The notes: generated from the sequence alone by a model not told the origin. Positions 8,071 to 16,800 are shown, numbered from the stretch's first letter. The stretch: DNA of 64,000 bases from Catenovulum sediminis (GCF_007289895.1 NZ_CP041660.1:1922001-1986000); one strand, 5' to 3'. Numbers and translations: made by a program.

Positions 8071-9486
8071 ATGAATGCAACTAAAGTCTGGATTGTAGAC
8101 GATGACAGCTCGATTCGCTGGGTGATGGAAAAAGCGCTGGAAGCAGCCGACATCAGTAATACCAGTTTTGAATCACCATTAGAATTGTTGGATGCGTTAA
8201 AAAACGACAGTCCTGACGTTATCATCTCAGACATTCGGATGCCTGAGATGGATGGCATGGAGTTGCTAGAACAGGTACATCAACACGACTCAGAAATCCC
8301 AGTTATTATTATGACGGCGCATTCTGATCTGGATTCTGCTGTCAATGCTTATCAAAGTGGTGCTTTCGAGTATTTACCCAAGCCTTTTGATATCGACGAT
8401 GCGGTAAGCTTAACACAGCGCGCATTGACGCACGTTAAAGAAAATAGTAAGAAAAAGCGCGCACGGCCAAAAGAAGAGCAAATCTCTACCGATATTATTG
8501 GTGAAGCACCCGCTATGCAGGAAGTTTTTCGTGCAATTGGCCGTTTATCCCGCTCGAGTATTAGTGTTTTAATTAATGGTCAATCTGGGACAGGTAAAGA
8601 GTTAGTCGCTCGCGCATTGCACAAACATAGTCCAAGAAAAGACAAAACCTTTATCGCCTTAAATATGGCCGCGATACCCAATGATTTAATCGAATCGGAA
8701 TTGTTTGGCCATGAAAAAGGCGCGTTTACCGGTGCAAATGCGGTACGTGAAGGGCGCTTTGAACAAGCAAATGGTGGCACGCTATTTTTGGATGAAATTG
8801 GCGATATGCCGTTGCAGGTACAAACACGTTTATTGCGGGTGTTGGCCGATGGTCAGTTTTATCGTGTCGGTGGTCGGCAACCACAAAATGCAGATGTAAG
8901 AATTATCGCTGCGACCCATCAAAATTTAGAAAAATTGGTTGCAGAAGGTAAGTTTAGAGAAGATTTATTCCATCGTCTCAATGTTATTCGAATTCACTTG
9001 CCGCCACTGAATGAGCGAAAAGAAGATATACCCAAACTCGCTTCTCAGTTTTTAAAGCAAGCAGCCAAAGAAATGAGTGTTGAAGAGAAACGCTTGTCAC
9101 CGCAAGCCGCGGAATACCTAGCTAGCTTGTCATGGCCGGGAAATGTTAGACAATTGGAAAATACTTGTCGTTGGTTGACGGTAATGGCCAGTGGGCAAGA
9201 AATACTGATCCCTGATTTACCACCTGAGTTATTAGATTCTGCGCCCGAAGTCAGCAGTGTAAGTGGAGAGCCTGCAGGCGATTGGCAAACTTTATTAACA
9301 CGCTGGGTAGATGAGCAATTGGCCAGTGGCAAAAATAATATACTGGATGATGCACTCGCGACATTCGAAAGCATTATGTTAAAACGCGCTTTACATTATA
9401 CCATGGGTCATAAACAAGAAGCGGCCAAACGGCTAGGCTGGGGACGAAACACAATTACTCGAAAAATGAAAGAGTTAAATATTTGA
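8071..9486 (+). CDS. glnG: Nitrogen regulation response regulator NtrC
   Basis: A 471-residue sigma-54 activator. The receiver domain, residues 1-120, has D54 in SDIRMPEMDG and the DDD acidic pocket near residue 11. The AAA+ domain begins near residue 140 (IIGEAPAMQEVFRAIGRLS) with Walker A GQSGTGKE, the sigma-54 contact loop GAFTGA at residues 217-222, and LFLDEIGDMP. A Fis-type helix-turn-helix ends the protein (GHKQEAAKRLGWGRNTITRKMKEL). It should bind the two NtrC-like sites ahead of glnA. Confidence 0.97.
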   Translation: MNATKVWIVDDDSSIRWVMEKALEAADISNTSFESPLELLDALKNDSPDVIISDIRMPEMDGMELLEQVHQHDSEIPVIIMTAHSDLDSAVNAYQSGAFEYLPKPFDIDDAVSLTQRALTHVKENSKKKRARPKEEQISTDIIGEAPAMQEVFRAIGRLSRSSISVLINGQSGTGKELVARALHKHSPRKDKTFIALNMAAIPNDLIESELFGHEKGAFTGANAVREGRFEQANGGTLFLDEIGDMPLQVQTRLLRVLADGQFYRVGGRQPQNADVRIIAATHQNLEKLVAEGKFREDLFHRLNVIRIHLPPLNERKEDIPKLASQFLKQAAKEMSVEEKRLSPQAAEYLASLSWPGNVRQLENTCRWLTVMASGQEILIPDLPPELLDSAPEVSSVSGEPAGDWQTLLTRWVDEQLASGKNNILDDALATFESIMLKRALHYTMGHKQEAAKRLGWGRNTITRKMKELNI

Positions 9487-9511
9487 TTGAAATTCATTTC
9501 TGATCAGTTAG

Positions 9512-9534
9512 GCTAATCTATAGGATAGATTAGC
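9512..9534. other. Perfect hairpin before the lysophospholipase gene
   Basis: GCTAATCTAT-AGG-ATAGATTAGC, two 10-bp arms and a 3-base centre, lies 25 bases after the ntrC stop and 11 bases before the next start codon. There is no T-run, so it is not a standard terminator. It could weaken ribosome access to the downstream ATG or be an operator. Confidence 0.7.
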
Positions 9535-9545
9535 TTGGATGTTAT

Positions 9546-10529
9546 ATGTCTTTGCATGATGATTGCAGCCTGCATAATCGAGAAGAAAATTGGCAGGCTT
9601 TTTTGGCTCAACAGGTTCAACCTGTGTGGCAACAGTATGTGGAGGAATTTGTCGTTAAAACGCAAGACAACATTGAATTGCATGGCGTGACAATTCATCA
9701 TCCGCAAGCGGTGCGTAATGTTGTTTTAATTCCAGGGCGCGTTGAAACTTATAAAAAGTATCAAGAAGTGTGCTTTGATTTGTTTCAGCAAGGGTGCAAT
9801 ATCTTCTCAATTGATCATAGAGGACAGGGGTTTTCTCAACGCTTATTAAGTGATCCTGAAAAAGGCTATGTTCGAGACTTCGCTGATTATGCCAAAGATC
9901 TACATTTTGCTTTACAACATACAGGCTTCATTGAAAATAAGTTACCAACGGCATGTATCGCACATTCAATGGGATCAGCGATTGCGCTGAACTGGATTGA
10001 GCAATATCAACCTCAATTAGATAAGTTAGTTCTGTGCGCCCCAATGCTGGGTATCAATGCGGGTCCATTACCACAGTCATGTGCTTTATCTGTTGCTAGC
10101 TTGGCCGACTTTTTAGGGCGGAAACTGTTTTCTGAAGTGCCTTATTTTATCGGCCAACAGCCTTACAACAGACCAGAATTTGAGGGCAATGTATTGTCGC
10201 ATAGCCGAGTCAGGTTTGAATATGTACAGGACATGCAAGCTCAATGTCGCTTGGGTGGGGTGACAACCAGCTGGTTGTATCAAGCTTTAAAATTAATAAA
10301 AAGACTCCCTCAAATAGGTCAACAACTCAGTTGCGAAACCCTGTTGTTGCAAGCAGAAAATGATGTGGTTGTTAGTTTGATGGCGCAAGATAAATGGTGT
10401 GAACAAGCAGGCAAAGTACATGACAGGGTGAATAAGCGTATTGTAAAGGGGGCAAAACACGAGATACTGATGGAAAAAGACGAAATTCGCGCCCCAATTA
10501 TGCAGGAGATATTATATTTTATTCGTTAA
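9546..10529 (+). CDS. pldB: Alpha/beta hydrolase, lysophospholipase L2-like
   Basis: A 327-residue protein close in length and plan to PldB, which removes the acyl chain of lysophospholipids at the inner membrane. The nucleophile elbow is AHSMGS, catalytic Ser near residue 141; the probable acid is Asp in LLLQAENDVVV and the base His in KGAKHEIL. The oxyanion region is IDHRGQGFSQR. There is no signal peptide. Upstream is a perfect hairpin; the distance to ntrC is 59 bases. The PldB name is by resemblance; another monoacylglycerol-lipase-type substrate is possible. Confidence 0.75.
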   Translation: MSLHDDCSLHNREENWQAFLAQQVQPVWQQYVEEFVVKTQDNIELHGVTIHHPQAVRNVVLIPGRVETYKKYQEVCFDLFQQGCNIFSIDHRGQGFSQRLLSDPEKGYVRDFADYAKDLHFALQHTGFIENKLPTACIAHSMGSAIALNWIEQYQPQLDKLVLCAPMLGINAGPLPQSCALSVASLADFLGRKLFSEVPYFIGQQPYNRPEFEGNVLSHSRVRFEYVQDMQAQCRLGGVTTSWLYQALKLIKRLPQIGQQLSCETLLLQAENDVVVSLMAQDKWCEQAGKVHDRVNKRIVKGAKHEILMEKDEIRAPIMQEILYFIR

Positions 10530-10605
10530 ATCCAAAGTCGAGCGGCTCATATCAGTGCTATATTTAATCTAATTTATTATTAAGCATTAGGCTTTAACTT
10601 CATTT

Positions 10606-11456
10606 ATGCGTTTAAACGTATCTACCATATTATCTGCGATTATCTATGTTGTTTGTTTTTCAAGTCAGGCATGCCAGCAGACCTTGTATGTTCCTTTAAT
10701 TGAATCTAATAAAGACAAGTTAATTACTGCTTTATTATCGCTTTCCGTCAATAAGTCAGGCAATGACATTTGCATTCGGCAAATTGATAAAAGTTTGACG
10801 GAAGCAAGAAAATCAATGTTTGTCGATAAAGGCTTGATTGACGTGCAATGGGCCAGTAAAGGATCGCGCGCCAATCGATTGTTAAAACCTATACCAGAGG
10901 CTATCTTCAGAGGGCTAGGTGGCTATAGGATTTTTGTAATTAGAAAAGGCGAGCAGGCACGTTTTGATAAGATTTTTACGTTAGATGATTTAAAAAAATT
11001 AACTGCAGGGCAAGGCGATTTTTGGGGGATACCAAAGTATTAAAATCAGCAGGGTTGCCCGTGGTGACTTCAACCCAAGCCCGTCGATTATGGAAGATGT
11101 TGCATGCCAAACGGTACGATTATTTGCCTTTGGCGGTACATGAACCTTGGCATGATATAAAAATTAGACCAGAGCTCAATCTGACAGTTGAAAAAAATTT
11201 GTTGCTCGTTTACGCCTCGGCGCTTTACTTTTATGTTGAACAAGACGACCACAAGCTATATGACTTGTTATTGTCAGGCATGCAAGCTGCTTTAGCCGAT
11301 GGGAGTTACCATGCTTTGTTATTAAAATCAGATATGATCCAGTCTGTTGTGAAAAACGCTAACGTCAAAGGGCGGCGTATTATTTCGATTAATAAAACGC
11401 CAGCAGAAATTCAGCAAGATCAATTTTTGAATTTGTTGATAAAGCAAACTGAGTAA
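10606..11456 (+). pseudogene. Frameshifted periplasmic binding-protein-like gene
   Basis: Two overlapping frames, 10606-11043 and 11022-11456, together match the intact protein encoded at 24626-25495 along its whole length. The first has a signal peptide (IIYVVCFSSQACQ) and ends soon after QGDFWG; the second continues at GDTKVLKSAG. The break is at a G run of five (11024-11028), where the intact paralogue has six (FWGDT). One missing G explains everything. The rest of both parts is well conserved (PEAIFRGLGGYRIFVIR, VHEPW, RPELNLTVEKNLLL), so the break is recent, a sequencing error, or a switch by slippage. The family resembles transporter substrate-binding domains; its ligand is unknown. Confidence 0.85.
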
Positions 11457-11482
11457 TTCAACCTTTATGGACAGTGGTTGTT

Positions 11483-11953
11483 TTATTCGCCATCCGCAAA
11501 GTTAAACTGACGCCAAGCTTCGTAACTGATAATGGCGACAGAGTTGGATAAGTTTAAACTGCGATTATTGGCTGTTTTGGCCATTGGTATTCGAATTTTC
11601 ATCTCAGGTGGAATAGTTTGATGTACCGCTTCACTCAAACCATGCGTTTCTGCACCGAATAATAATATATCCCCGGCTTGATACTGAATGTCTGTATGAC
11701 TGCGTGTGCCTCTGGTTGTGCAGGCAATAATTCTGTGACCGGCCATTACTTTAACAAACTCAGCATAATTTTTATGTACGCTAAGATTGGCGAGATCATG
11801 GTAGTCTAAACCGGCACGACGAACTTGTTTTTCATCTAAAGAAAAGCCTAAAGGTTCTATTAAATGCAATTGACAACCGTTATTGGCAGCCAAACGAATT
11901 ATATTACCTGTATTGGGTGCTATTTGAGGTTCAAATAAAGCTATGTGAAACAT
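11483..11953 (-). CDS. trmL: tRNA (cytidine/uridine-34-2'-O)-methyltransferase TrmL
   Basis: A 156-residue SPOUT-class methyltransferase of the usual TrmL length. It methylates the ribose at wobble position 34 of tRNA-Leu using S-adenosylmethionine. Seen are the N-terminal [18 protein letters not shown], the central [11 protein letters not shown] and the trefoil-knot region [21 protein letters not shown]. The RraB-like gene precedes it by 20 bases on the same strand. Confidence 0.95.
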   Translation of the reverse strand: MFHIALFEPQIAPNTGNIIRLAANNGCQLHLIEPLGFSLDEKQVRRAGLDYHDLANLSVHKNYAEFVKVMAGHRIIACTTRGTRSHTDIQYQAGDILLFGAETHGLSEAVHQTIPPEMKIRIPMAKTANNRSLNLSNSVAIISYEAWRQFNFADGE

Positions 11954-11973
11954 ATATTTTTAAGTCTTATCAA

Positions 11974-12318
11974 TTATAAAGCGATGCCCCAGCCGTCAGA
12001 GTATCCTTTTAAGTTTTCTACACAATCCGTAAATGCCTGATCCCATTCGTCCAATATCGGCTGCTCAGGAACAAGGGTGACACTGGCAATAAGCTCAACG
12101 CCACCACCCGCTTCGGGTTTTTGAATTTTTATATTTTCAAATGAAACCCCATTTACACTAAGCGTTTTTACCTGTGGTAAAGCTTTTTCAGCTTGCTCTT
12201 TAAATTCGAACGCGGCAAAAAAATCAATTTGCATCGCCTGTGTCAGGTCGATACCTTCGGCCGCCATTTCTGCCAGAATTAGGCTGGTTTGATCGTCTGG
12301 AGTTTGGAATTGAAACAT
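11974..12318 (-). CDS. RraB-like small acidic protein
   Basis: A 114-residue soluble protein with the helix-strand plan of the RraB/DUF695 group: MAAEGIDLTQAMQIDFFAAF near the start and a C-terminal YSDGWGIAL like the YDGWG of E. coli RraB, an inhibitor of RNase E. It is shorter and lacks the acidic tail of RraB. A role in RNase E control is only suggested. It probably shares a transcript with trmL downstream. Confidence 0.6.
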   Translation of the reverse strand: MFQFQTPDDQTSLILAEMAAEGIDLTQAMQIDFFAAFEFKEQAEKALPQVKTLSVNGVSFENIKIQKPEAGGGVELIASVTLVPEQPILDEWDQAFTDCVENLKGYSDGWGIAL

Positions 12319-12350
12319 ATACAGTACTTTATTAAATAGATTGGTTTATA

Positions 12351-12830
12351 TTATACCGCTTTTTGCCAGAATTCTGCGACACCTGCGTGCTGACTAAGTT
12401 GATAGGCTTGATAACCTAAATCTTGATAAAGGCTTTTTGCTTGCGTGTTTTCAGCCAAAACTTCGAGTGTTAACTTGCAATAACCTTGCTGACGGGCAAA
12501 CGATTCCGCTGTTTGCATAAGCTGGCGAGCAATGCCTAATCGCCTGTGCGATTTTAAAACGGCCAGATCATGTATATTTAATAAGGGCTTAGCGTAGAAA
12601 GTAGAAAAGCTTTCAAAGGCATTTAATAGCCCAACCGCTTGGTTATTATCATATGCCAGCCAAGCAAAATAATCATTCCGAGTGGCTAAATTATGAATTA
12701 AGTTTTCTACGACATAAGGACTGATGGCTTCTCCGCCGCCCATAGGATCGAGTGCGTATTGCTGCAAGCAATACAGTAAGTCGTTTTGATGCTGTGGATT
12801 TTGGATATTGAGTTGTATTATTTGAATCAT
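12351..12830 (-). CDS. GNAT family N-acetyltransferase
   Basis: A 159-residue single-domain acetyltransferase. The acetyl-CoA pyrophosphate loop is RRLGIARQL, residues near 97-105, preceded by the beta strand LNIHDLAVL and followed by the helix and LYQDLGYQAY motif typical of the fold. The substrate is unknown. Its start overlaps the stop of the upstream acetyltransferase by 4 bases (ATGA type), so the two are translationally coupled. Confidence 0.85.
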   Translation of the reverse strand: MIQIIQLNIQNPQHQNDLLYCLQQYALDPMGGGEAISPYVVENLIHNLATRNDYFAWLAYDNNQAVGLLNAFESFSTFYAKPLLNIHDLAVLKSHRRLGIARQLMQTAESFARQQGYCKLTLEVLAENTQAKSLYQDLGYQAYQLSQHAGVAEFWQKAV

Positions 12831-13396
12831 AGGTGCTGAATGGGAAGATACATGTCTACATTATCCACATCTGTCTGGAATTCACCTAATTTAATAAAGC
12901 CATTTTTTTCGTAAAAGGCAATTGCCTGAAAATTTGATTTCTGTGTGCCGCCCATCAGAATGATATTTTCTATATGCATCGCCTGTGCATACTTAACAAT
13001 ATATTGCATGCAGGCAGATGATAACCCTTTATTTTGATAGTTTTCAGCAATACAGGGCGCGAAATACCAATCTAAACTTTGCGTCAGATCCATTTGATAA
13101 TTGAGGTAGCGCTGATACTCTTCAACAGATTCTTTGCTATCTAAAATAAAGTAACCAATAATTTCTTCATTTTGGTTTTCAATCACCATTAATAGGGTTT
13201 TTAACGGAATGGCAGATAAGTGTTGGCATAAACTATAGGCATAATCAGCGGTTAAAGGGTGCGGGGCAAATCTTTTACGAGTTACTTCACTTAAGCCGGT
13301 AAAATAATCAGCGAGTTTAGGTGCATCAGTCGATTCTATCACTCTAAAGGTATATTGCTGGTTATCCCTGCAGGTTAAAACTTGCGATAAACTCAT
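12827..13396 (-). CDS. GNAT family N-acetyltransferase
   Basis: A 189-residue acetyltransferase with a long N-terminal region (VIESTDAPKLADYFTGLSEVTRKRF), a central strand IIGYFILDSKE and the ENYQNKGLSSACMQYIV acetyl-CoA loop, whose QNKGLS replaces the commoner Q-R-R-G-h-G/A; then NFQAIAFYEKNGF. The substrate is not identifiable. It is first of a two-gene unit with the acetyltransferase it overlaps by 4 bases. Nothing is seen in the 164 bases upstream except AT-rich DNA that should hold its promoter. Confidence 0.8.
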   Translation of the reverse strand: MSLSQVLTCRDNQQYTFRVIESTDAPKLADYFTGLSEVTRKRFAPHPLTADYAYSLCQHLSAIPLKTLLMVIENQNEEIIGYFILDSKESVEEYQRYLNYQMDLTQSLDWYFAPCIAENYQNKGLSSACMQYIVKYAQAMHIENIILMGGTQKSNFQAIAFYEKNGFIKLGEFQTDVDNVDMYLPIQHL

Positions 13397-13560
13397 AATA
13401 ACACCTGTTATTGTTTTTAAATTGTTATCAACTCTTTTTTGTTATGTTACTTAAAGCTGCAGCAGAAAGCTAATGAATTCGATATCATTTAGCTTTAAAA
13501 AAGTATCTTTTTAGTTTTTTATCATTGATTTCAGATTCTTATACTAGTGGGTGACTAAAG

Positions 13561-14265
13561 TTATCCAGAGTACCTTTGCTGTTGTTGTTTAATTAAGTTT
13601 ATATAGTGCTGTAAGCTGATATCTTCGCGTGTTTGAAAAAACTTAGTTAAGTTGTCAAGTGTTTGTATTCTGTCTAATCTGAACATGCGGTAGTCTTGTC
13701 GCAAAGTACACCAAGCGACTAATGTCCAGGTTTTACCCCAATAAATCATGCCCAGTGGCCATACTTTTCGGCTAGTTAAGTTGCCGGCTTCATCCTGATA
13801 GTTTAGCAATATTACTTGGCGGTTTTTAATTGCACTGGATATTTGCTCGTTGTGTTGTTGATATTGCGCTGAATTAAATTGCGGCACAATGAGCCATTCT
13901 GGTTGCTCGACTGACAATTGATGGAGCTTATCTGGCAAGACAGCATGGATCTTGGCTAAAGCAGAAGATGCAGCTTTTGCCATACTTTGGTTGCTCCAGC
14001 TTTCAACCATGCGTACGCCTAACAATAAGGCTTCAATTTCTGCTTCATCGAACATGATCGGCGGGATACTAAAGTTGGCTTTGAGTTTATACCCTACACC
14101 CGCTTCAGATTCGATAGGCACGCCGGACAGAGATAAAGCCTGTATATCCCGATAAATAGTTCGCTCTGATACTTCCAACTGTTGTGCAATCTGCTGTGCG
14201 GTAATGACGCCACGTTTGCTGCGCAGTAAAGTTAAAATCTGAAAGAGTCGCTCGGCCTTTCGCAT
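13561..14265 (-). CDS. YafY-type HTH and WYL transcriptional regulator
   Basis: 234 residues from ATG 14265 (MRKAERLFQILTLL), the usual start of this family; the frame extends 14 codons further. An N-terminal winged HTH (ITAQQIAQQLEVSERTIYRDIQAL) is followed by the linker GVGYKL and a C-terminal WYL domain (WTLVAWCTLRQDYRMFRLDRIQTL). WYL regulators sense small ligands or nucleic acid. The gene upstream on the same strand, 78 bases away, encodes a small dimeric-barrel protein that may be its target or partner. Confidence 0.9.
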   Translation of the reverse strand: MRKAERLFQILTLLRSKRGVITAQQIAQQLEVSERTIYRDIQALSLSGVPIESEAGVGYKLKANFSIPPIMFDEAEIEALLLGVRMVESWSNQSMAKAASSALAKIHAVLPDKLHQLSVEQPEWLIVPQFNSAQYQQHNEQISSAIKNRQVILLNYQDEAGNLTSRKVWPLGMIYWGKTWTLVAWCTLRQDYRMFRLDRIQTLDNLTKFFQTREDISLQHYINLIKQQQQRYSG

Positions 14266-14343
14266 GGGGTTGCCAACTTGTTTTACAATAAATGCTGAGC
14301 ATATCAAAATTAATATGCTCAGAAGCTGATTTATTTGTGCAAA

Positions 14344-14673
14344 TTAAGCTTCAGCTGTTTGTTCGCACATCATACTCTCTGAAATGGCTGTCATGTGGCG
14401 CATCTTTATTGAATCCATATCTGTTATCGCCATGAGTGCCTGACATGATGGATTTTGCATAAAAGCATCGGACGCGTTTTGTGCATGCTGCATGTCTTTC
14501 CAATAAACAATGTCGAAATAAGTGCCATTGTCATCTTGGCTCATAGAGCGATAATAAAACCCTTCCTGAGCTTGTAGAAAGTCATTTACAGCCGCATTGA
14601 CTTCCGCCAGTTGCTCGGTTGGTACGTTGGTTTTTAATTTGTAACTTACTAATTCTATTGCAGTTGTTGTCAT
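14344..14673 (-). CDS. Small dimeric alpha/beta-barrel protein
   Basis: A 109-residue protein resembling antibiotic-biosynthesis-monooxygenase-like or EthD-like dimeric barrels: an N-terminal strand (IELVSYKLKTNVPTEQL), central helix, YYRSMSQDDNGTYFDIVYWKD strands, then a helix and short strand. These proteins bind or modify small hydrophobic molecules; the ligand here is unknown. Three tandem copies of a 12-bp unit carrying an AAGGAAT ribosome site precede the ATG. It sits just upstream of the WYL regulator gene. Confidence 0.65.
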   Translation of the reverse strand: MTTTAIELVSYKLKTNVPTEQLAEVNAAVNDFLQAQEGFYYRSMSQDDNGTYFDIVYWKDMQHAQNASDAFMQNPSCQALMAITDMDSIKMRHMTAISESMMCEQTAEA

Positions 14674-14674
14674 T

Positions 14675-14710
14675 CTAATATTCCTTCTAATATTCCTTCA
14701 AATATTCCTT
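14675..14710 (-). repeat. Three tandem 12-bp units carrying a Shine-Dalgarno sequence
   Basis: On the minus strand the units read AAGGAATATTTG, AAGGAATATTAG, AAGGAATATTAG directly before AATG. The closest AAGGA is 8 bases from the start codon at 14673, good spacing; the other two are 12 and 24 bases further away. Confidence 0.9.
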
Positions 14711-14817
14711 CAATAGTTGTTGGAATGGTTGTTGGTTTGATACCTAAAGCTCATGTATCAAGGTTAAACAGCGAGTTTTATATTGCTGAGCAAGCAACGG
14801 AAGGAATGATAAATAAG

Positions 14818-14845
14818 GGCTACTGACAGCGTTGTGTCAGTAGCC
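14818..14845 (-). terminator. Terminator behind the lipoprotein gene
   Basis: An 11-bp perfect stem (GGCTACTGACA with TGTCAGTAGCC) and 6-base loop, followed on the minus strand by CTTATTTAT. It lies 21 bases after the stop of the sigma-factor operon's last gene. Confidence 0.7.
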
Positions 14846-14866
14846 TTTAGAAAAAATGAATTAATT

Positions 14867-15388
14867 TTATTTTGTGCTTAGCGGGCTTAGGTTTTCATAG
14901 ACTTCTTTTGCATTATAAGCATTTTCGCTATCTGGCGTTTCACCATGACCCATGTGGATTTCTAAAATGCTTTCGATTTCACTTTTGTCCGGACTGTTTA
15001 AATTGAGTGATACTCCGACATTAGTTTGTGGCTCAGTGTGTGTACTGCAGCCGAGCAGTCCGCAGTGTCGTTCGACACGATGCGAGCGCCCAACGGATAC
15101 ACCACTGGGTGGTGCGACACGTTCTTTATCGATAATGGTTTCTCTGTTATTGATAATAAACCAATCATAGTCTTTTAGTTTTGTTAGCTCAGCTGCCCGC
15201 AATAGGGCAAAATTCATTGCTTCCGAGCGGTCATCGCTTCTGTGTTTAAAGTGCACGCGATATTTCTCTTCGGTAATTTTGACTTCTTTATAGCCATAAC
15301 CATTACCTTCTGCCGGTCGGTACGGTGGTTTACTGGCACAGGCTGAAATCAATAACGTGCTGATCAGGATTAAAATTAATTTATTCAT
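14867..15388 (-). CDS. Predicted lipoprotein, CC0125/CC1285-like
   Basis: 173 residues from ATG 15388 with a GAGGTG ribosome site. A lipoprotein signal peptide ends at LLISACAS (modified cysteine near residue 17). The mature part contains KYRVHFKHRSDDRSEAMNFALLRAAELTKLKDYDWFII, a strand-helix pattern seen in CC0125/CC1285-type lipoproteins. A CGLLGC segment may form a disulphide. It begins 23 bases after the anti-sigma gene stop and ends before a terminator, so it is the third gene of the sigma operon. The function is unknown; an envelope role is inferred from context. Confidence 0.75.
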   Translation of the reverse strand: MNKLILILISTLLISACASKPPYRPAEGNGYGYKEVKITEEKYRVHFKHRSDDRSEAMNFALLRAAELTKLKDYDWFIINNRETIIDKERVAPPSGVSVGRSHRVERHCGLLGCSTHTEPQTNVGVSLNLNSPDKSEIESILEIHMGHGETPDSENAYNAKEVYENLSPLSTK

Positions 15389-15411
15389 ATTCGACACCTC
15401 ACAGTTGTAAA

Positions 15412-16164
15412 TTATTCTGACCAATTTTGCTGAATCATTTGTTCTTCAGCTTGTCGATCATATATTTGTGAATGGATCATTTTATCAAGTGTTGCGTTTA
15501 ATAAAGGCGATCCGCCACTGGCAGTTTGATACTCATTGATATCATTTTGGCCGCTATAGAAAGTTGCTACCTTGTGCCATTCCCCTTGTTCGCGACAAGC
15601 TATATTTTCACTGGTCATACCATTGGTATTATTTAACTGAAACTGTCGGCAAATTCTGTTTTTCGGATCTTTAAAGGTTAATCTAGCTTGCACCGAACTA
15701 CCATCATATAAAGTTTCAGTTTGACCACTGGGGACCGTTTCTAAAATATTTGCCTGCTGAGCCCAGTAGCCATTTTGTTGCGCTAAAGGGCTGTCAGATA
15801 CGTTTTGTGGCATTATTTGAGCGACCAGAAAACCTGCTAATAAAGCCACACTAGCCGCTTGCGCTGCATGTTGTGATAAAAACGCATTGGTTTTGTGCAC
15901 TGCTTTTTTCCAGCCGGACATTTGCACAACATTATTATTTTGTTGTACGGGGGATTCTTCTAACATTTTACGGATAGCGCTAGGCAGTGGTTTATTATCT
16001 ATTTCACTATAGACGCCGCGTATGCTCTCATCAACCATGGTTAATTCTGCAAGCCGGGCAGAAATACTGTCATCTGATGCAATTTGCGCGCGGATTTCTT
16101 CCATTTCCGCTTCAGGTAATTCGGCATCAAGGAAGGCCGATAGTTTTTCATCTGTTATTTTCAT
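15412..16164 (-). CDS. Membrane-bound anti-sigma factor
   Basis: A 250-residue protein. The N-terminal helix bundle (ITDEKLSAFLDAELPEAEMEEIRAQIASD) is the anti-sigma sigma-binding fold of RseA/ChrR-like type, without a zinc HxxxCxxC motif. A membrane helix, about residues 108-128 (ASVALLAGFLVAQIM), places a periplasmic domain of some 120 residues outside. That domain contains a cysteine pair (NRICRQFQL, NIACREQ). It overlaps the sigma gene by 4 bases. It should hold the sigma at the membrane until a periplasmic signal releases it. Confidence 0.88.
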   Translation of the reverse strand: MKITDEKLSAFLDAELPEAEMEEIRAQIASDDSISARLAELTMVDESIRGVYSEIDNKPLPSAIRKMLEESPVQQNNNVVQMSGWKKAVHKTNAFLSQHAAQAASVALLAGFLVAQIMPQNVSDSPLAQQNGYWAQQANILETVPSGQTETLYDGSSVQARLTFKDPKNRICRQFQLNNTNGMTSENIACREQGEWHKVATFYSGQNDINEYQTASGGSPLLNATLDKMIHSQIYDRQAEEQMIQQNWSE

Positions 16165-16655
16165 GCGTTTGCCTCCTCTTGGCTGTTTTTTAAAAATTCA
16201 CTTAACGCCACTCTGGCGCGTGCAAGCCTGCTCATAACTGTGCCGATAGGTAACTCTAATGCTGCAGCGGCTTCTTTGTAAGATAAGCCTTCTAAAGCAA
16301 TTAATGAGATAATACTTCTTTGCTCATCAGGTAATTGCGCCATTGCGCTATTGACCTGTTGTAAAGCGATTTCACCTTGCATGGCGCGTTCACCATCGAC
16401 CGCCTGATTAGCTGATAACTCAGGATTTGCTGCTGCTTGACTGCGTACTTTGCGCGAGCGGTATTCATCAATCCATAAATTCTTACAAACGCGAAATGCC
16501 CACTTGGTTAAGTCCTCATCTTGAGCATCTGGTGCTTGTCTTAACAATCGTTCGATTGTATTTTGCAATAAGTCATCTGCATCGTCGGCACTGCCCGTTA
16601 AGGCAAATGCAAAACGTCTAAGCTGTGGTACTAATTTGGTTATTTGTTGTTTCAT
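16161..16655 (-). CDS. ECF-family RNA polymerase sigma factor
   Basis: A 164-residue ECF sigma. Region 2 (FAFALTGSADDADDLLQNTIERLLR...KWAFRVCKNLWIDEYR) and region 4 (LPDEQRSIISLIALEGLSYKEAAAALELPIGTVMSRLARARVAL) are both clear. It is first of a three-gene operon with the anti-sigma and lipoprotein genes. Its promoter carries GGAAT-N16-CGTTAT, also found before the divergent protease, the outer-membrane barrel and the repetitive-protein genes, so it probably controls itself and these neighbours. Confidence 0.95.
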   Translation of the reverse strand: MKQQITKLVPQLRRFAFALTGSADDADDLLQNTIERLLRQAPDAQDEDLTKWAFRVCKNLWIDEYRSRKVRSQAAANPELSANQAVDGERAMQGEIALQQVNSAMAQLPDEQRSIISLIALEGLSYKEAAAALELPIGTVMSRLARARVALSEFLKNSQEEANA

Positions 16656-16682
16656 TTATTAATGTTCCCCGATGTCTTACAT

Positions 16683-16711
16683 AGATAACGGCTGACAAAT
16701 TAATTTATTCC
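16683..16711 (-). promoter_or_regulatory. ECF sigma promoter of the sigma/anti-sigma operon
   Basis: On the minus strand GGAAT (16711-16707), 16 bases, then CGTTATCT (16690-16683), 28 bases upstream of the sigma gene start. It matches three other sites in the next 4 kb (see 16773, 19345, 20729), consistent with autoregulation. Confidence 0.7.
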
Positions 16712-16772
16712 GTAAATTTAAATTTTTTTTACACTTTTCGTTCTTTTGCAGTGAAAAAAGCTGGGTTCTAAT

Positions 16773-16800
16773 GGAATTTTTGGCCTGACAAAACGTTGTA
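16773..16800 (+). promoter_or_regulatory. ECF sigma promoter of the subtilase gene
   Basis: GGAAT, 16 bases, then CGTTGTA, 32 bases ahead of the protease start codon. The -10 part differs by one base from the CGTTATC of the other three sites. The 176-base gap to the divergent sigma gene holds the two promoters back to back. Confidence 0.65.
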
